DNA from: Flavobacteriales bacterium
GTDB lineage: Bacteria > Bacteroidota > Bacteroidia > Flavobacteriales_D > JAHECK01
Assembly: GCA_030591505.1 (NCBI GenBank)
Contig: JAUVAY010000010.1
Coordinates: 1 to 34,065 of the forward strand
Reading direction: 5' to 3'
Length of the DNA: 34,065 nt
The notes below the pieces were generated by a model. That model worked only from the letters and a program-made list of their open reading frames with translations, had not been told where the DNA came from and did no database searches. A program made the translations under genes and the position numbers. Below, piece after piece: positions 8,678 through 16,329 of the stretch (position 1 is the first letter of the stretch; each line of letters begins with the position of its first letter).

Positions 8678-10230
8678 TTAAAGAAATAGAATTAAAATTA
8701 TCCGCTGAAAAAGGATTCGACACAAAGCATCATCATTCCCTATTAAAAAATAAATTTAAGAATTTAGAATACAATAGTATTCACTTTGAATTGCTTAAAA
8801 GATCGCTCGATGCGCGAAAACAGCGAATAATCTATGTCCTGAAGTACCGTGTGTACATTGATGAGAAACCCGATGATAAGGGATTTGAGTTAAAAGCAGC
8901 AATGTTAGACTCGAAAAAGAAAGTGATTATAGTGGGTTCAGGTCCTGCCGGATTATTTGCAGCAATTCAGCTTATTGAAGATGGAATAAAGCCTATTATT
9001 ATTGAACGGGGTAAAAATGTGAAGGATAGAAGAAAAGATCTTGTTGATATTACACAAAAACATGAGGTAAACCCTGATTCCAACTATTGCTATGGAGAAG
9101 GTGGAGCTGGGACTTATTCTGATGGAAAATTATATACTCGATCTAAGAAACGAGGAAGTGTAAACAGAATACTGAATATATTAGTCCATTTTGGAGCTAA
9201 TAAGTCTATCCTAGTTGATGCACATCCGCATATTGGAACCAATAAACTCCCTCGGATCATTATTGCTATTAGGAAATTCATTATCGAATCAGGTGGGGAA
9301 ATTCATTTTAATTGCCGTGTTACAGATCTTCTAATAAAAGAGAAGCAAATTAAAGGAGTAATTGATCAGAATGGAGATAAATATGAAGCTGATAATGTAA
9401 TATTAGCCACAGGTCATTCGGCCAGTGATATTTATGAATTACTGTATGAGAAAAAGATTGCGATAGAGGTTAAATCTTTTGCAATAGGAGTTCGAATTGA
9501 GCATCCACAGCACTTGATCGATCAGATCCAGTACCAATGTGATATAAGAGAAGATTACCTCCCTCCTGCTTCTTATTCACTTGTTAACAAAAGAGATGAA
9601 CGTGGTGCATATAGTTTTTGTATGTGTCCTGGTGGAATCATCGCACCTTGTGCAACAAAAAATGGAGAGATCGTAACCAATGGATGGTCACCTTCTAAAA
9701 GAAATAATGAATTTGCCAATTCTGGAATTGTAGTAGCTGTACATCAATCAGATTTTAATGAATTTGAAAAATGGGGTCCGTTATCTGGATTAAAATTCAG
9801 AGAGTCTATAGAAAAGAAGGCATGGGAAACGGCTGGTAAAACTCAAAGTGCACCAGCACAGCGTTTAGTTGATTTTATGCATACCCGAAAATCTAAAGAT
9901 TTACCTGAATGTTCTTATACACCAGGTATTGTCTCAGTTGAGTTACGCGATGTTTTGCCTGACTTTATCGTTAAATCATTAAAACGATCGTTTAAAATTT
10001 GGAGTCGTAATATGCCAAAATACATGGATAAAGATGCTGTGTTAGTTGGTGTAGAAAGCAGAACCTCTTCACCTGTAAGAATCCCTAGAGATCCTGTTAG
10101 CCTTGAGCATATTGAGATAGAAGGCTTATATCCTTCTGGAGAAGGTGCTGGTTATGCTGGTGGAATTATTTCGGCTGCAATAGATGGTGAAAAATGTGCA
10201 TTATCGATAGTAAGCAAGTATCAAGCATAA
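8674..10230 (+). CDS. FAD-dependent oxidoreductase, COG2509 type
   Basis: Predicted flavoprotein of 518 residues. An N-terminal domain of about 80 residues (IKEIELKLSAEKG, ARKQRIIYVLKYRVYI) precedes a Rossmann FAD-binding motif, VIIVGSGPAGLFAA, near residues 84-97. Other family features are YCYGEGGAGTYSDGKLYTR, ILATGHSASDIYELL, ICYS-type cysteines in YSFCMCPGGIIAPCAT, and a C-terminal FAD-contact stretch, YPSGEGAGYAGGIISAA. The substrate of this family is unknown to me. The start codon overlaps the porT stop (ATGA), so translation is probably coupled to porT. No membrane segments. The family call is good; no reaction is claimed. Confidence 0.85.
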   Translation: MIKEIELKLSAEKGFDTKHHHSLLKNKFKNLEYNSIHFELLKRSLDARKQRIIYVLKYRVYIDEKPDDKGFELKAAMLDSKKKVIIVGSGPAGLFAAIQLIEDGIKPIIIERGKNVKDRRKDLVDITQKHEVNPDSNYCYGEGGAGTYSDGKLYTRSKKRGSVNRILNILVHFGANKSILVDAHPHIGTNKLPRIIIAIRKFIIESGGEIHFNCRVTDLLIKEKQIKGVIDQNGDKYEADNVILATGHSASDIYELLYEKKIAIEVKSFAIGVRIEHPQHLIDQIQYQCDIREDYLPPASYSLVNKRDERGAYSFCMCPGGIIAPCATKNGEIVTNGWSPSKRNNEFANSGIVVAVHQSDFNEFEKWGPLSGLKFRESIEKKAWETAGKTQSAPAQRLVDFMHTRKSKDLPECSYTPGIVSVELRDVLPDFIVKSLKRSFKIWSRNMPKYMDKDAVLVGVESRTSSPVRIPRDPVSLEHIEIEGLYPSGEGAGYAGGIISAAIDGEKCALSIVSKYQA

Positions 10231-10252
10231 TTTCAATCTGTTTTTTTTTAAC

Positions 10253-10275
10253 TAGCCCCAAAGGAGTGACATCAA
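10253..10275 (+). repeat. Left-end repeat, outer copy
   Basis: TAGCCCCAAAGG-A-GTGACATCAA, differing from the inner copy at 10308 by one base. The CCCC-AAA-GG(A/G)G core can fold on itself. Confidence 0.8.
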
Positions 10276-10277
10276 GC

Positions 10278-10300
10278 AACTTTGGGAGTAGCCCTAAGTT
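10278..10300 (+). repeat. Imperfect hairpin between left-end repeats
   Basis: AACTTTGGG (10278-10286), loop AGTAG, CCCTAAGTT (10292-10300): 8 of 9 positions pair. It lies 7 bases before the inner repeat, mirroring the hairpin beyond the right-end repeat, and shares the CTTTGGG core with it. Confidence 0.55.
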
Positions 10301-10307
10301 TATCACA

Positions 10308-10330
10308 TAGCCCCAAAGGGGTGACATCAA
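10308..10330 (+). repeat. Left-end repeat, inner copy
   Basis: Direct copy of the repeat at 10253 (22 of 23 bases). Bases 10309-10328 are the exact reverse complement of 10895-10914 on the other side of the transposase. Confidence 0.85.
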
Positions 10331-10441
10331 TCCTAGGTAATTTCTCCTACTGAAAAAATTATGCTTTTCACTTAATTATAAAGAAGTCTACTCAACTAAC
10401 TTTAGTAATTATAATACATCCTTGAACTTGAATATCGCAAT

Positions 10442-10893
10442 ATGCCACAATCACTTGTAAAGAATTACCTACACATTGTATTTAGCACAAAATATAGATT
10501 CCCTTTTATTGATGACTCTATAAAAGATGAGTTATTCAATTACTTAGGAGGGGTTTGTAAATCACTAGAGTGCAATCTTATTATTGTAGGGGCCATAATG
10601 ATCATATTCATATTCTTTGTTTATTATCTCGGAAAATAGCTTTGATGAAGCTTATTGAAACATTAAAGTCGAGCTCATCTAAATGGGTAAAAACCAAAGG
10701 AGTTAGGTATCATAAATTTTATTGGCAAAATGTTTATGGTTCATTTTCTATTAATGAGGATCTAGTTGAAACAGTTAAATTTTATATAAAAAACCAAGAG
10801 GAACATCATAAGAACAAATCATTTAAAAAAGAGTATTTGTACTTTTTAAGAAAGTATAATTTAGATTATGATGAGCGTTATGTATGGGGTTAG
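10442..10893 (+). pseudogene. IS200-like (Y1, HUH) transposase, disrupted by a one-base frameshift
   Basis: The gene starts at ATG 10442 (MPQSLVKNYLHIVFSTKYR, the usual N-terminus of this family) and runs in one frame to about 10592. The rest of the protein continues in another frame to 10893. One extra G in the GGGG run at 10589-10592 would restore VGGHNDHIHIL, with the HUH metal-binding pair in DHIH, and a 150-residue protein, the usual length. The second half has ETLKSSSSKWV, FYWQNVYGSFS and the FYIKNQEEHH segment, whose Tyr is the likely nucleophile, ending YDERYVWG. As it stands the first frame stops at 10639 and loses the catalytic residues. A sequencing error in the G run is possible. 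Confidence 0.8.
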
Positions 10894-10894
10894 G

Positions 10895-10914
10895 GATGTC
10901 ACCCCTTTGGGGCT
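10895..10914 (-). repeat. Right-end inverted repeat
   Basis: Exact 20-base reverse complement of 10309-10328, beginning just after the transposase stop codon. Confidence 0.85.
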
Positions 10915-10929
10915 GGTTGGTTTATGTCT

Positions 10930-10964
10930 ATCAATAACCCAAAGCTCCACTTTGGGTTATTGAT
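10930..10964. repeat. Perfect 15-bp hairpin at right end
   Basis: ATCAATAACCCAAAG (10930-10944), loop CTCCA, CTTTGGGTTATTGAT (10950-10964). The stem is perfect. It could be the subterminal recognition hairpin of the element and could also act as a two-way terminator between it and the convergent trmH-like gene. There is no T run directly after it, so I favour the element role. Confidence 0.7.
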
Positions 10965-11000
10965 GCCCTATGTAATCTAAAAACACTAGCTTCTATCTAT

Positions 11001-11714
11001 TTAAGAAAAGGCCTGACATAGTATTCCGGCTGCTACACTCACGTTTAAGGACTCTGCTTTACCTAAACGGGGAATTGTTACCGGACTATCGATCAGTGAT
11101 AGTAGTTCGTCAGAAACTCCATGTGACTCACTTCCCAATAGTAGTAATCCTGATTTAGGAAATGAAAAACCTCTAAAATCTTCACCTTTCATTACAGCTG
11201 CAATACAAGGTAATGGTGATTCCTCGATCACATTTTTTAAGTCAGCATACCAAACTGGAACTCTGAATAAAGAACCCATACTCGATTGTACGACTTTTTG
11301 ATTGTAAACATCTACACTTGTTGTTGAACAAATAATACCATCAAAAGCAAACCAATCCGCTATACGTATAATTGTCCCTAAATTTCCGGGGTCATTTAAG
11401 GTATCCAATAAAATGTATTTTCCTTTATTAAGGTCAATGGGTCCCCAATTTTTAAACTTTGCAACGGCTAGTATACCAGGTGCCTGTTTAAGTCCTGACA
11501 TAGCATCCATCTCTTTTTTAGAAGCAAGAGACATTGCTATATTATCGTTTGACAAATCAAAAGAGTCTAAAGCATATACATCATCCACTTCAAAATTTGA
11601 GTTGAGTGCTTCTTGTACAATTTTCTCTCCTTCAATAACAAAACAATTATGTGAATAACGTTCCTTTTTAGAACGTAAAGAGCGTACAAATTTTATTTTA
11701 TTTTTGGTTAGCAT
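11001..11714 (-). CDS. TrmH/SpoU family RNA methyltransferase
   Basis: SAM-dependent 2'-O-ribose methyltransferase of rRNA or tRNA, 237 residues, SPOUT fold. An N-terminal substrate-binding domain (KIKFVRSLRSKKER, FVIEGEKIVQEAL) is followed by the knot domain. Motif 1 is DTLNDPGNLGTIIRIADW, with the usual N and R. Motif 2 is LLLGSESHGVSDELL, where the common GxExxG has a Ser before Glu. Motif 3 is VTIPRLGKAESLNVSVA. The target nucleotide cannot be told from sequence. It is divergent from tamL with 6 bases between start codons; I recall this pairing in other Bacteroidota. A near-match promoter box, TATATTCG, lies upstream inside the tamL coding region. Confidence 0.88.
   Translation of the reverse strand: MLTKNKIKFVRSLRSKKERYSHNCFVIEGEKIVQEALNSNFEVDDVYALDSFDLSNDNIAMSLASKKEMDAMSGLKQAPGILAVAKFKNWGPIDLNKGKYILLDTLNDPGNLGTIIRIADWFAFDGIICSTTSVDVYNQKVVQSSMGSLFRVPVWYADLKNVIEESPLPCIAAVMKGEDFRGFSFPKSGLLLLGSESHGVSDELLSLIDSPVTIPRLGKAESLNVSVAAGILCQAFS
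11699..11706 (+). promoter_or_regulatory. Putative -7 box of tamL inside the trmH-like gene
   Basis: TATTTTTG is an exact TAnnTTTG match ending 14 bases before the tamL ATG, so it overlaps the first codons of the divergent methyltransferase gene. No TTG is seen at the expected upstream distance. Confidence 0.45.
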
Positions 11715-11720
11715 AAATAA

Positions 11721-14300
11721 ATGAAGATCAATAATAATCCGAATATACCAAACCTCATTAAAAAGTTGAGAAAAAATAAAAATAGATTAGTTTTTCTCCT
11801 CAATTTATCGGTGACTTTTGTGCTTATTTTTTCATCTTGTAATCCCTCAAAACGTGTGCAGGAAGGAGATTACTTGCTAATGAGTAATAATATTGAGCTG
11901 CTCACAAGTGAAAGCTCGCTAGCTCCAAATAAAAAAGAACTTAAGGAAATTGTTAAGAAGGAAGACCTTTCTAATTTAATTAAACAAGCTCCGAATCGTA
12001 AATTTTTAGGTGTTACGCGAATGTATTTAGGATTTTATAATATGGTCAGTCCTGAAAAATTAGCAAGAGATATTAAAAATAAGCAATTAAAATTAGAGAA
12101 GAAGAATGCTAAAAGGGTGGCCAAAGGAAAATCTGAAAAAGAGTATAAAAAACCACTAAGGGAATGGGCAACGAATGAAATTGGAGAAATACCTGTAATT
12201 TATGACTCAGCACTTACTGTTCGCTCAGTTAATCAGATTGAAAATTATTTGTATAATAAGGGTTTCTTTAATCCTAATGTGAGTTATCAAATAAGTGTTG
12301 ATACTGTTAAACGTAGAATTGAGGTTATTTACAATGTCGAGCCAAAAATACCCTATCGTATCAATCAAATTGATTTCCTCATTCAAAACCCAGAGATCAA
12401 TAAAATAATTAATGAAGCTATTCTAGCTAAGGATTCTGTTATATATAAGGGAGATCGATTTGACCTTAATGATCTTCAACATTACCAAAAAGTATTAACC
12501 CGTGGTATTCGTGAATACGGATATTATCTTTTTAATAGTTCGATGGTTTACTTTCAAGCTGACACAAACCTTAATTCTTATAGTGTCAATTTATCACTTA
12601 ATATTAATGATAACAGAATAAATTCAGAACAAAACGCTAATTCAAGTTATTATAGTAAGTTTTACATTGAGAATATCTATATCAATACAAGTTATCCTTC
12701 TAAAAATTATGATAATGGCCAAGCTATTCCCTATGATACAATTAGCTACAAGGGTAAAGAAATTTTGTACCAACATCATTTTCGTTATAATCCTAAGCTT
12801 TTCCAACGAGCACTTGTAATCTCAAAGGATAGCTTGTACAGCGTTGATGAAACAGAATTGTCGTTTAAAAAGTTATTTGAATTGGGTAATTTTGACCTCG
12901 TAAATATTTCTTATAATCAAACTCAAATGAGTGATAGTGCATCGGATCATTTACCATTAGATGCATTTATTAATTTAAATTCTACAAAGAATCAATCTAT
13001 TAGCTTTGAAACAACTACTACAAACAATGGAGGTTACTTAGGTATATCGGGTGCCATTTCCTATTCTCATAAAAACATTTTTAAAGGAGCAGAAGAGTTA
13101 AGAATTTCTCTATTTGGTGGTGTTGAAGCTCAGCAATTATTAAATGAAGAATCAAGTGGATTATTCGACTTCAATACATTTGAGATTTCTCCCGAGATTG
13201 AAATATTATTTCCACACTTTGTTGCTCCTTTTTCATATAGTCGATTTAGAAGGGTTTTAAATCCAAAGACGTCGATTGCGATAAATTACAATTATCAGAA
13301 TCGTCCTGATTATACAAGAACTACAACTACTTCATATTACGGTTACAAATGGAATTCTAGTAGCAATTTAAATCATCAATTAAATATATTTCAGATCTCT
13401 TTTACTAAAATTCAAAAAGAAGATTTATTTCAGGAATACCTTGATAATCTTAACAATGCTGTTCTGGAAGCGAGTTATACTGATAACGTAGTGCCTTCGA
13501 CAAAGTACATTGGAACATATAATAACCAAAGAAATAGTTTTCAGAGAAACATTTACTATACTCGATTGCTCACTCAAATGGCAGGTGTAGGTACCTACGG
13601 TTTATCGCAATTATTTAATGCCGAACAAGATAGTCTTGGAAGGTATTTATTTAAAGAAATTCCCTTTGCCAACTTTATCAAAGCTGAAGTAGATTTTCGA
13701 TCATTCACACATTTTGATGAAAATAATTCGTTGGCTTACCGTGTTGATGTTGGAGGAGCTTGGACATTAAAAAATTTAGACGTAATTCCTTTTACAGACG
13801 CTTTCTTTGTTGGAGGTTCTAACAGTAATAGAGCATGGAGACCACGAACTTTAGGACCTGGTTCATTCTTTGATAGTACAGGTGTAGAAGCTTACGATAA
13901 AATTGGTGAAATTAAAATTGATCTTTCACTTGAATACCGATTTAATTTGGTCTCATTCATAGATCTTGCTCTCTTTGTAGATGCTTCAAATATCTGGTAC
14001 ATGCCAAAAGAAGGTTTAGACAAAGATTCTCCCGCCGTATTTAATAAAGATCGCTTTATTAGTGAAATCGCCATCGGAACTGGCTTTGGTGTACGTCTTA
14101 ATTTTAATTTCTTTTTAATTCGATTTGATTTTGGGCTTCAAACGAAAGACCCCAGTGCCCACCCGGGAGAACGCTGGCTTTGGGAGCCCAAAACAAAGTA
14201 TAATGCCCGAATTGATGGTATTAATGAATTAGATCAACTTGATTTACAACACTATAAAGCAAAAACGATCTTTAATCTTGCTATCGGATATCCGTTTTAG
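11721..14300 (+). CDS. tamL: TamL, lipoprotein form of TamA (BamA/TamA outer-membrane barrel)
   Basis: Outer-membrane Omp85-family protein of 859 residues, the Bacteroidota counterpart of TamA, which works with TamB in envelope assembly or lipid transport. Residues 1-40 form a lipoprotein signal (LSVTFVLIFSSC, lipid-anchored at C40), which separates TamL from ordinary TamA. POTRA-like segments follow (VNQIENYLYNKGFFNPNV, YRINQIDFLI, GDRFDLNDLQHYQKVLTRGI). The C-terminal half is a 16-strand-type barrel. GGSNSNRAWRPRTLGPGS near residue 705 is the loop-6 Arg motif, and the protein ends in AIGYPF with a terminal aromatic. The start gives a longish 22-residue n-region; a TTG start inside it is possible. 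tamB is not adjacent in this window. Confidence 0.85.
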   Translation: MKINNNPNIPNLIKKLRKNKNRLVFLLNLSVTFVLIFSSCNPSKRVQEGDYLLMSNNIELLTSESSLAPNKKELKEIVKKEDLSNLIKQAPNRKFLGVTRMYLGFYNMVSPEKLARDIKNKQLKLEKKNAKRVAKGKSEKEYKKPLREWATNEIGEIPVIYDSALTVRSVNQIENYLYNKGFFNPNVSYQISVDTVKRRIEVIYNVEPKIPYRINQIDFLIQNPEINKIINEAILAKDSVIYKGDRFDLNDLQHYQKVLTRGIREYGYYLFNSSMVYFQADTNLNSYSVNLSLNINDNRINSEQNANSSYYSKFYIENIYINTSYPSKNYDNGQAIPYDTISYKGKEILYQHHFRYNPKLFQRALVISKDSLYSVDETELSFKKLFELGNFDLVNISYNQTQMSDSASDHLPLDAFINLNSTKNQSISFETTTTNNGGYLGISGAISYSHKNIFKGAEELRISLFGGVEAQQLLNEESSGLFDFNTFEISPEIEILFPHFVAPFSYSRFRRVLNPKTSIAINYNYQNRPDYTRTTTTSYYGYKWNSSSNLNHQLNIFQISFTKIQKEDLFQEYLDNLNNAVLEASYTDNVVPSTKYIGTYNNQRNSFQRNIYYTRLLTQMAGVGTYGLSQLFNAEQDSLGRYLFKEIPFANFIKAEVDFRSFTHFDENNSLAYRVDVGGAWTLKNLDVIPFTDAFFVGGSNSNRAWRPRTLGPGSFFDSTGVEAYDKIGEIKIDLSLEYRFNLVSFIDLALFVDASNIWYMPKEGLDKDSPAVFNKDRFISEIAIGTGFGVRLNFNFFLIRFDFGLQTKDPSAHPGERWLWEPKTKYNARIDGINELDQLDLQHYKAKTIFNLAIGYPF

Positions 14301-14363
14301 AATTATAAATTATCATTTAATAATTTACGAGCACTGTTAAAATTCTATAATTCATTAAAAGTG

Positions 14364-14371
14364 TATTTTTA
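14364..14371 (+). promoter_or_regulatory. Possible -7 box of the NhaC-type gene
   Basis: TATTTTTA, one mismatch from TAnnTTTG, 17 bases before the ATG. No clear upstream TTG element. Confidence 0.25.
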
Positions 14372-14388
14372 GCACAATCGATTAAACT

Positions 14389-16329
14389 ATGAAGAAAGGA
14401 TTACTTACTCTATTATTAATTTTTAGTGTTATAATAAATGGATATACATTTCAGTATAGTAAACCTGATCCATCAAAAATAGATGTCAAAATACCAGAAG
14501 TAGTTTTAAGTGATATTGAAATTAAAATTGAACTTAGTGGAGATTATATTGATTCTGGTGAGCTATTAATTCTCGGCTCCCCCCTAATTTATGTGAACAA
14601 TGAGATGATAGATCTTGTGGTTGATGATGGTCTTTTTTATATACCATATTTAATTAAAGATTCCGATACTGAATTGCATATTAAAATTGACACATGGGAA
14701 TTTAAGAAGGACGTTAACCCTATTCCATTATGGATGTCCATCATTCCTCCTCTTATTGCGATTCTATTAGCATTGGTTCTGCGCGAAGTCATTACTTCCT
14801 TATTTATTGGGATTTTTAGCGGAGCCTTGATCATGGGGCTTTATGGTGATGGCTTAAGCAGTATACTCCCCAGTTTTTTAAGTGTTGTGGATACTTATAT
14901 CATTAAAGCTATCAGTGATTCCTCCCACATTTCTGTTATCCTATTTAGTATGACCATCGCTGCTGTGGTAAGTGTTATTTCACGTAATGGTGGAATGCGT
15001 GGTGTCGTTAACCGATTAGCGCCTTATGCACATGATTCACGGAGTGGTCAATTGGTTATTTGGTTGATGGGAATACTCATTTTCTTTGATGATTATGCCA
15101 ATACACTCGTTGTGGGTAATACAATGCGACCTGTAGCTGATAGACTTAAAATCTCCAGAGAAAAACTTGCTTATATAGTGGACTCTACGGCTGCTCCCGT
15201 TGCTGCTATTGCTTTTATTACAACCTGGATAGGTGCTGAATTAGGATATATTGCTAGTGGTTTAGAAGAAATCTCACAAATCAGCGAAACACCTTATTCA
15301 ATTTTCTTAAACTCATTAGCTTATTCTTTTTACCCCATTCTTACACTGATCTTTATTTTGATGCTAATCTATAAGCAACGAGACTTTGGCTCAATGTATA
15401 CTGTTGAAAAAAATGCACGTGAACATGGAGTTATACATGTTGCACTGGAAGATGCCCCTGATAATAGTCTGAGCGAATTTGATGTAAAAGAAGGTGTTAA
15501 ACCCAAAGCTTATAATGCTATCGTTCCTATATTGGTTATCGTTTTAGGAGCAATTGCCGGTATGTTGTATACAGGTTATTCAGAAAATGTGTGGGCAGAT
15601 ACGGAGTTAGGTTTTTTCAGAAAACTCTCATCAACCATTGGCGCTGCTGATTCGTTTGTGGCGTTATTATGGTCTTCTGTATCTGGATTGTTTGTTGCGA
15701 TCGGAATGAGTATGAGTCAACGTATCTTAAACTTAGAAGAATCGATCAACACCTCCCTTGAAGGTTATAAAACTATGTTACCAGCTATGTTCATTCTTAT
15801 TCTTGCCTGGTCTTTAGCTTACGTAACTGAGGATTTGCATACAGCAAGTTATTTAAAGGGTTTGTGGAGTTCATCACTTTCTCCCGTTTTTATTCCTGCA
15901 GTTGTATTTATTCTTTCAGCCCTCGTTTCCTTTAGTACCGGTTCATCCTGGGGTACAATGGCAATTCTATACCCTTTAATGCTACCGGCAAGTTATCAGA
16001 TAGCTATTGAAAGCGGTATGAGTCCAGACGATGCTCTGTTGATCTTCTATAACGTTGTTTCAGTAATTCTAGCTGGGAGTGTATTTGGAGATCACTGCTC
16101 CCCTATCTCTGATACAACCATCTTAAGTTCTTTAGCTTCCTCCTGTAATCATATTGACCATGTACGAACGCAATTACCTTATGCACTAACAGTTGGAATT
16201 GTTTCCATTCTCTTTGGATCTATACCATCTGCAATGGGTGTTTCATCTTGGATTCTATTCCCTGTTTCGATTGCTATCTTGTATGCGATAATCCATTTTG
16301 TTGGGAAACCAACAAGAGGAAATAGTTAA
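14389..16329 (+). CDS. NhaC-family Na+/H+ antiporter with an N-terminal extracytoplasmic domain
   Basis: Multi-pass inner-membrane antiporter of 646 residues. The membrane part starts near residue 115 (WMSIIPPLIAILLALVLREV) and has the NhaC-family signatures FFDDYANTLVVGNTMRPVAD (near 230), VSFSTGSSWGTMAILYPLM (near 513) and FGDHCSPISDTTILSS (near 566). Before it lies a signal peptide (MKKGLLTLLLIFSVIINGYT) and about 95 residues of beta-rich sequence (IKIELSGDYIDSGELLILGS), probably periplasmic. Most NhaC proteins lack such a domain and are shorter (about 450-500 residues). Substrate could be Na+/H+ or an amino acid/metabolite exchange, since the family is broad. The stop codon overlaps that of the convergent MMPL gene within GTTAAC. 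Confidence 0.85.
   Translation: MKKGLLTLLLIFSVIINGYTFQYSKPDPSKIDVKIPEVVLSDIEIKIELSGDYIDSGELLILGSPLIYVNNEMIDLVVDDGLFYIPYLIKDSDTELHIKIDTWEFKKDVNPIPLWMSIIPPLIAILLALVLREVITSLFIGIFSGALIMGLYGDGLSSILPSFLSVVDTYIIKAISDSSHISVILFSMTIAAVVSVISRNGGMRGVVNRLAPYAHDSRSGQLVIWLMGILIFFDDYANTLVVGNTMRPVADRLKISREKLAYIVDSTAAPVAAIAFITTWIGAELGYIASGLEEISQISETPYSIFLNSLAYSFYPILTLIFILMLIYKQRDFGSMYTVEKNAREHGVIHVALEDAPDNSLSEFDVKEGVKPKAYNAIVPILVIVLGAIAGMLYTGYSENVWADTELGFFRKLSSTIGAADSFVALLWSSVSGLFVAIGMSMSQRILNLEESINTSLEGYKTMLPAMFILILAWSLAYVTEDLHTASYLKGLWSSSLSPVFIPAVVFILSALVSFSTGSSWGTMAILYPLMLPASYQIAIESGMSPDDALLIFYNVVSVILAGSVFGDHCSPISDTTILSSLASSCNHIDHVRTQLPYALTVGIVSILFGSIPSAMGVSSWILFPVSIAILYAIIHFVGKPTRGNS

Larger units (their letters stand above)
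10253..10964 (+). mobile_element. Small IS200-like (Y1/HUH transposase) element with inverted ends
   Basis: A single-gene element bounded by repeats. The left end holds two direct copies of a 23-base repeat with a hairpin between them. The right end holds one inverted copy followed by a perfect 15-bp hairpin. A 20-base segment of the inner left copy (10309-10328) is the exact reverse complement of 10895-10914. It lies between the flavoprotein gene and the trmH-like gene and disrupts neither. The transposase is frameshifted, so the copy is probably not autonomous. The inverted repeats flanking a Y1 gene also resemble a REP/RAYT arrangement; outer boundaries are estimates. Confidence 0.7.

Noticed and set aside
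10585-10600. Programmed -1 frameshift in the transposase
   Set aside because: The GTA GGG GCC context is not a standard slippery heptamer and related transposases are single frames; a lost G fits better.
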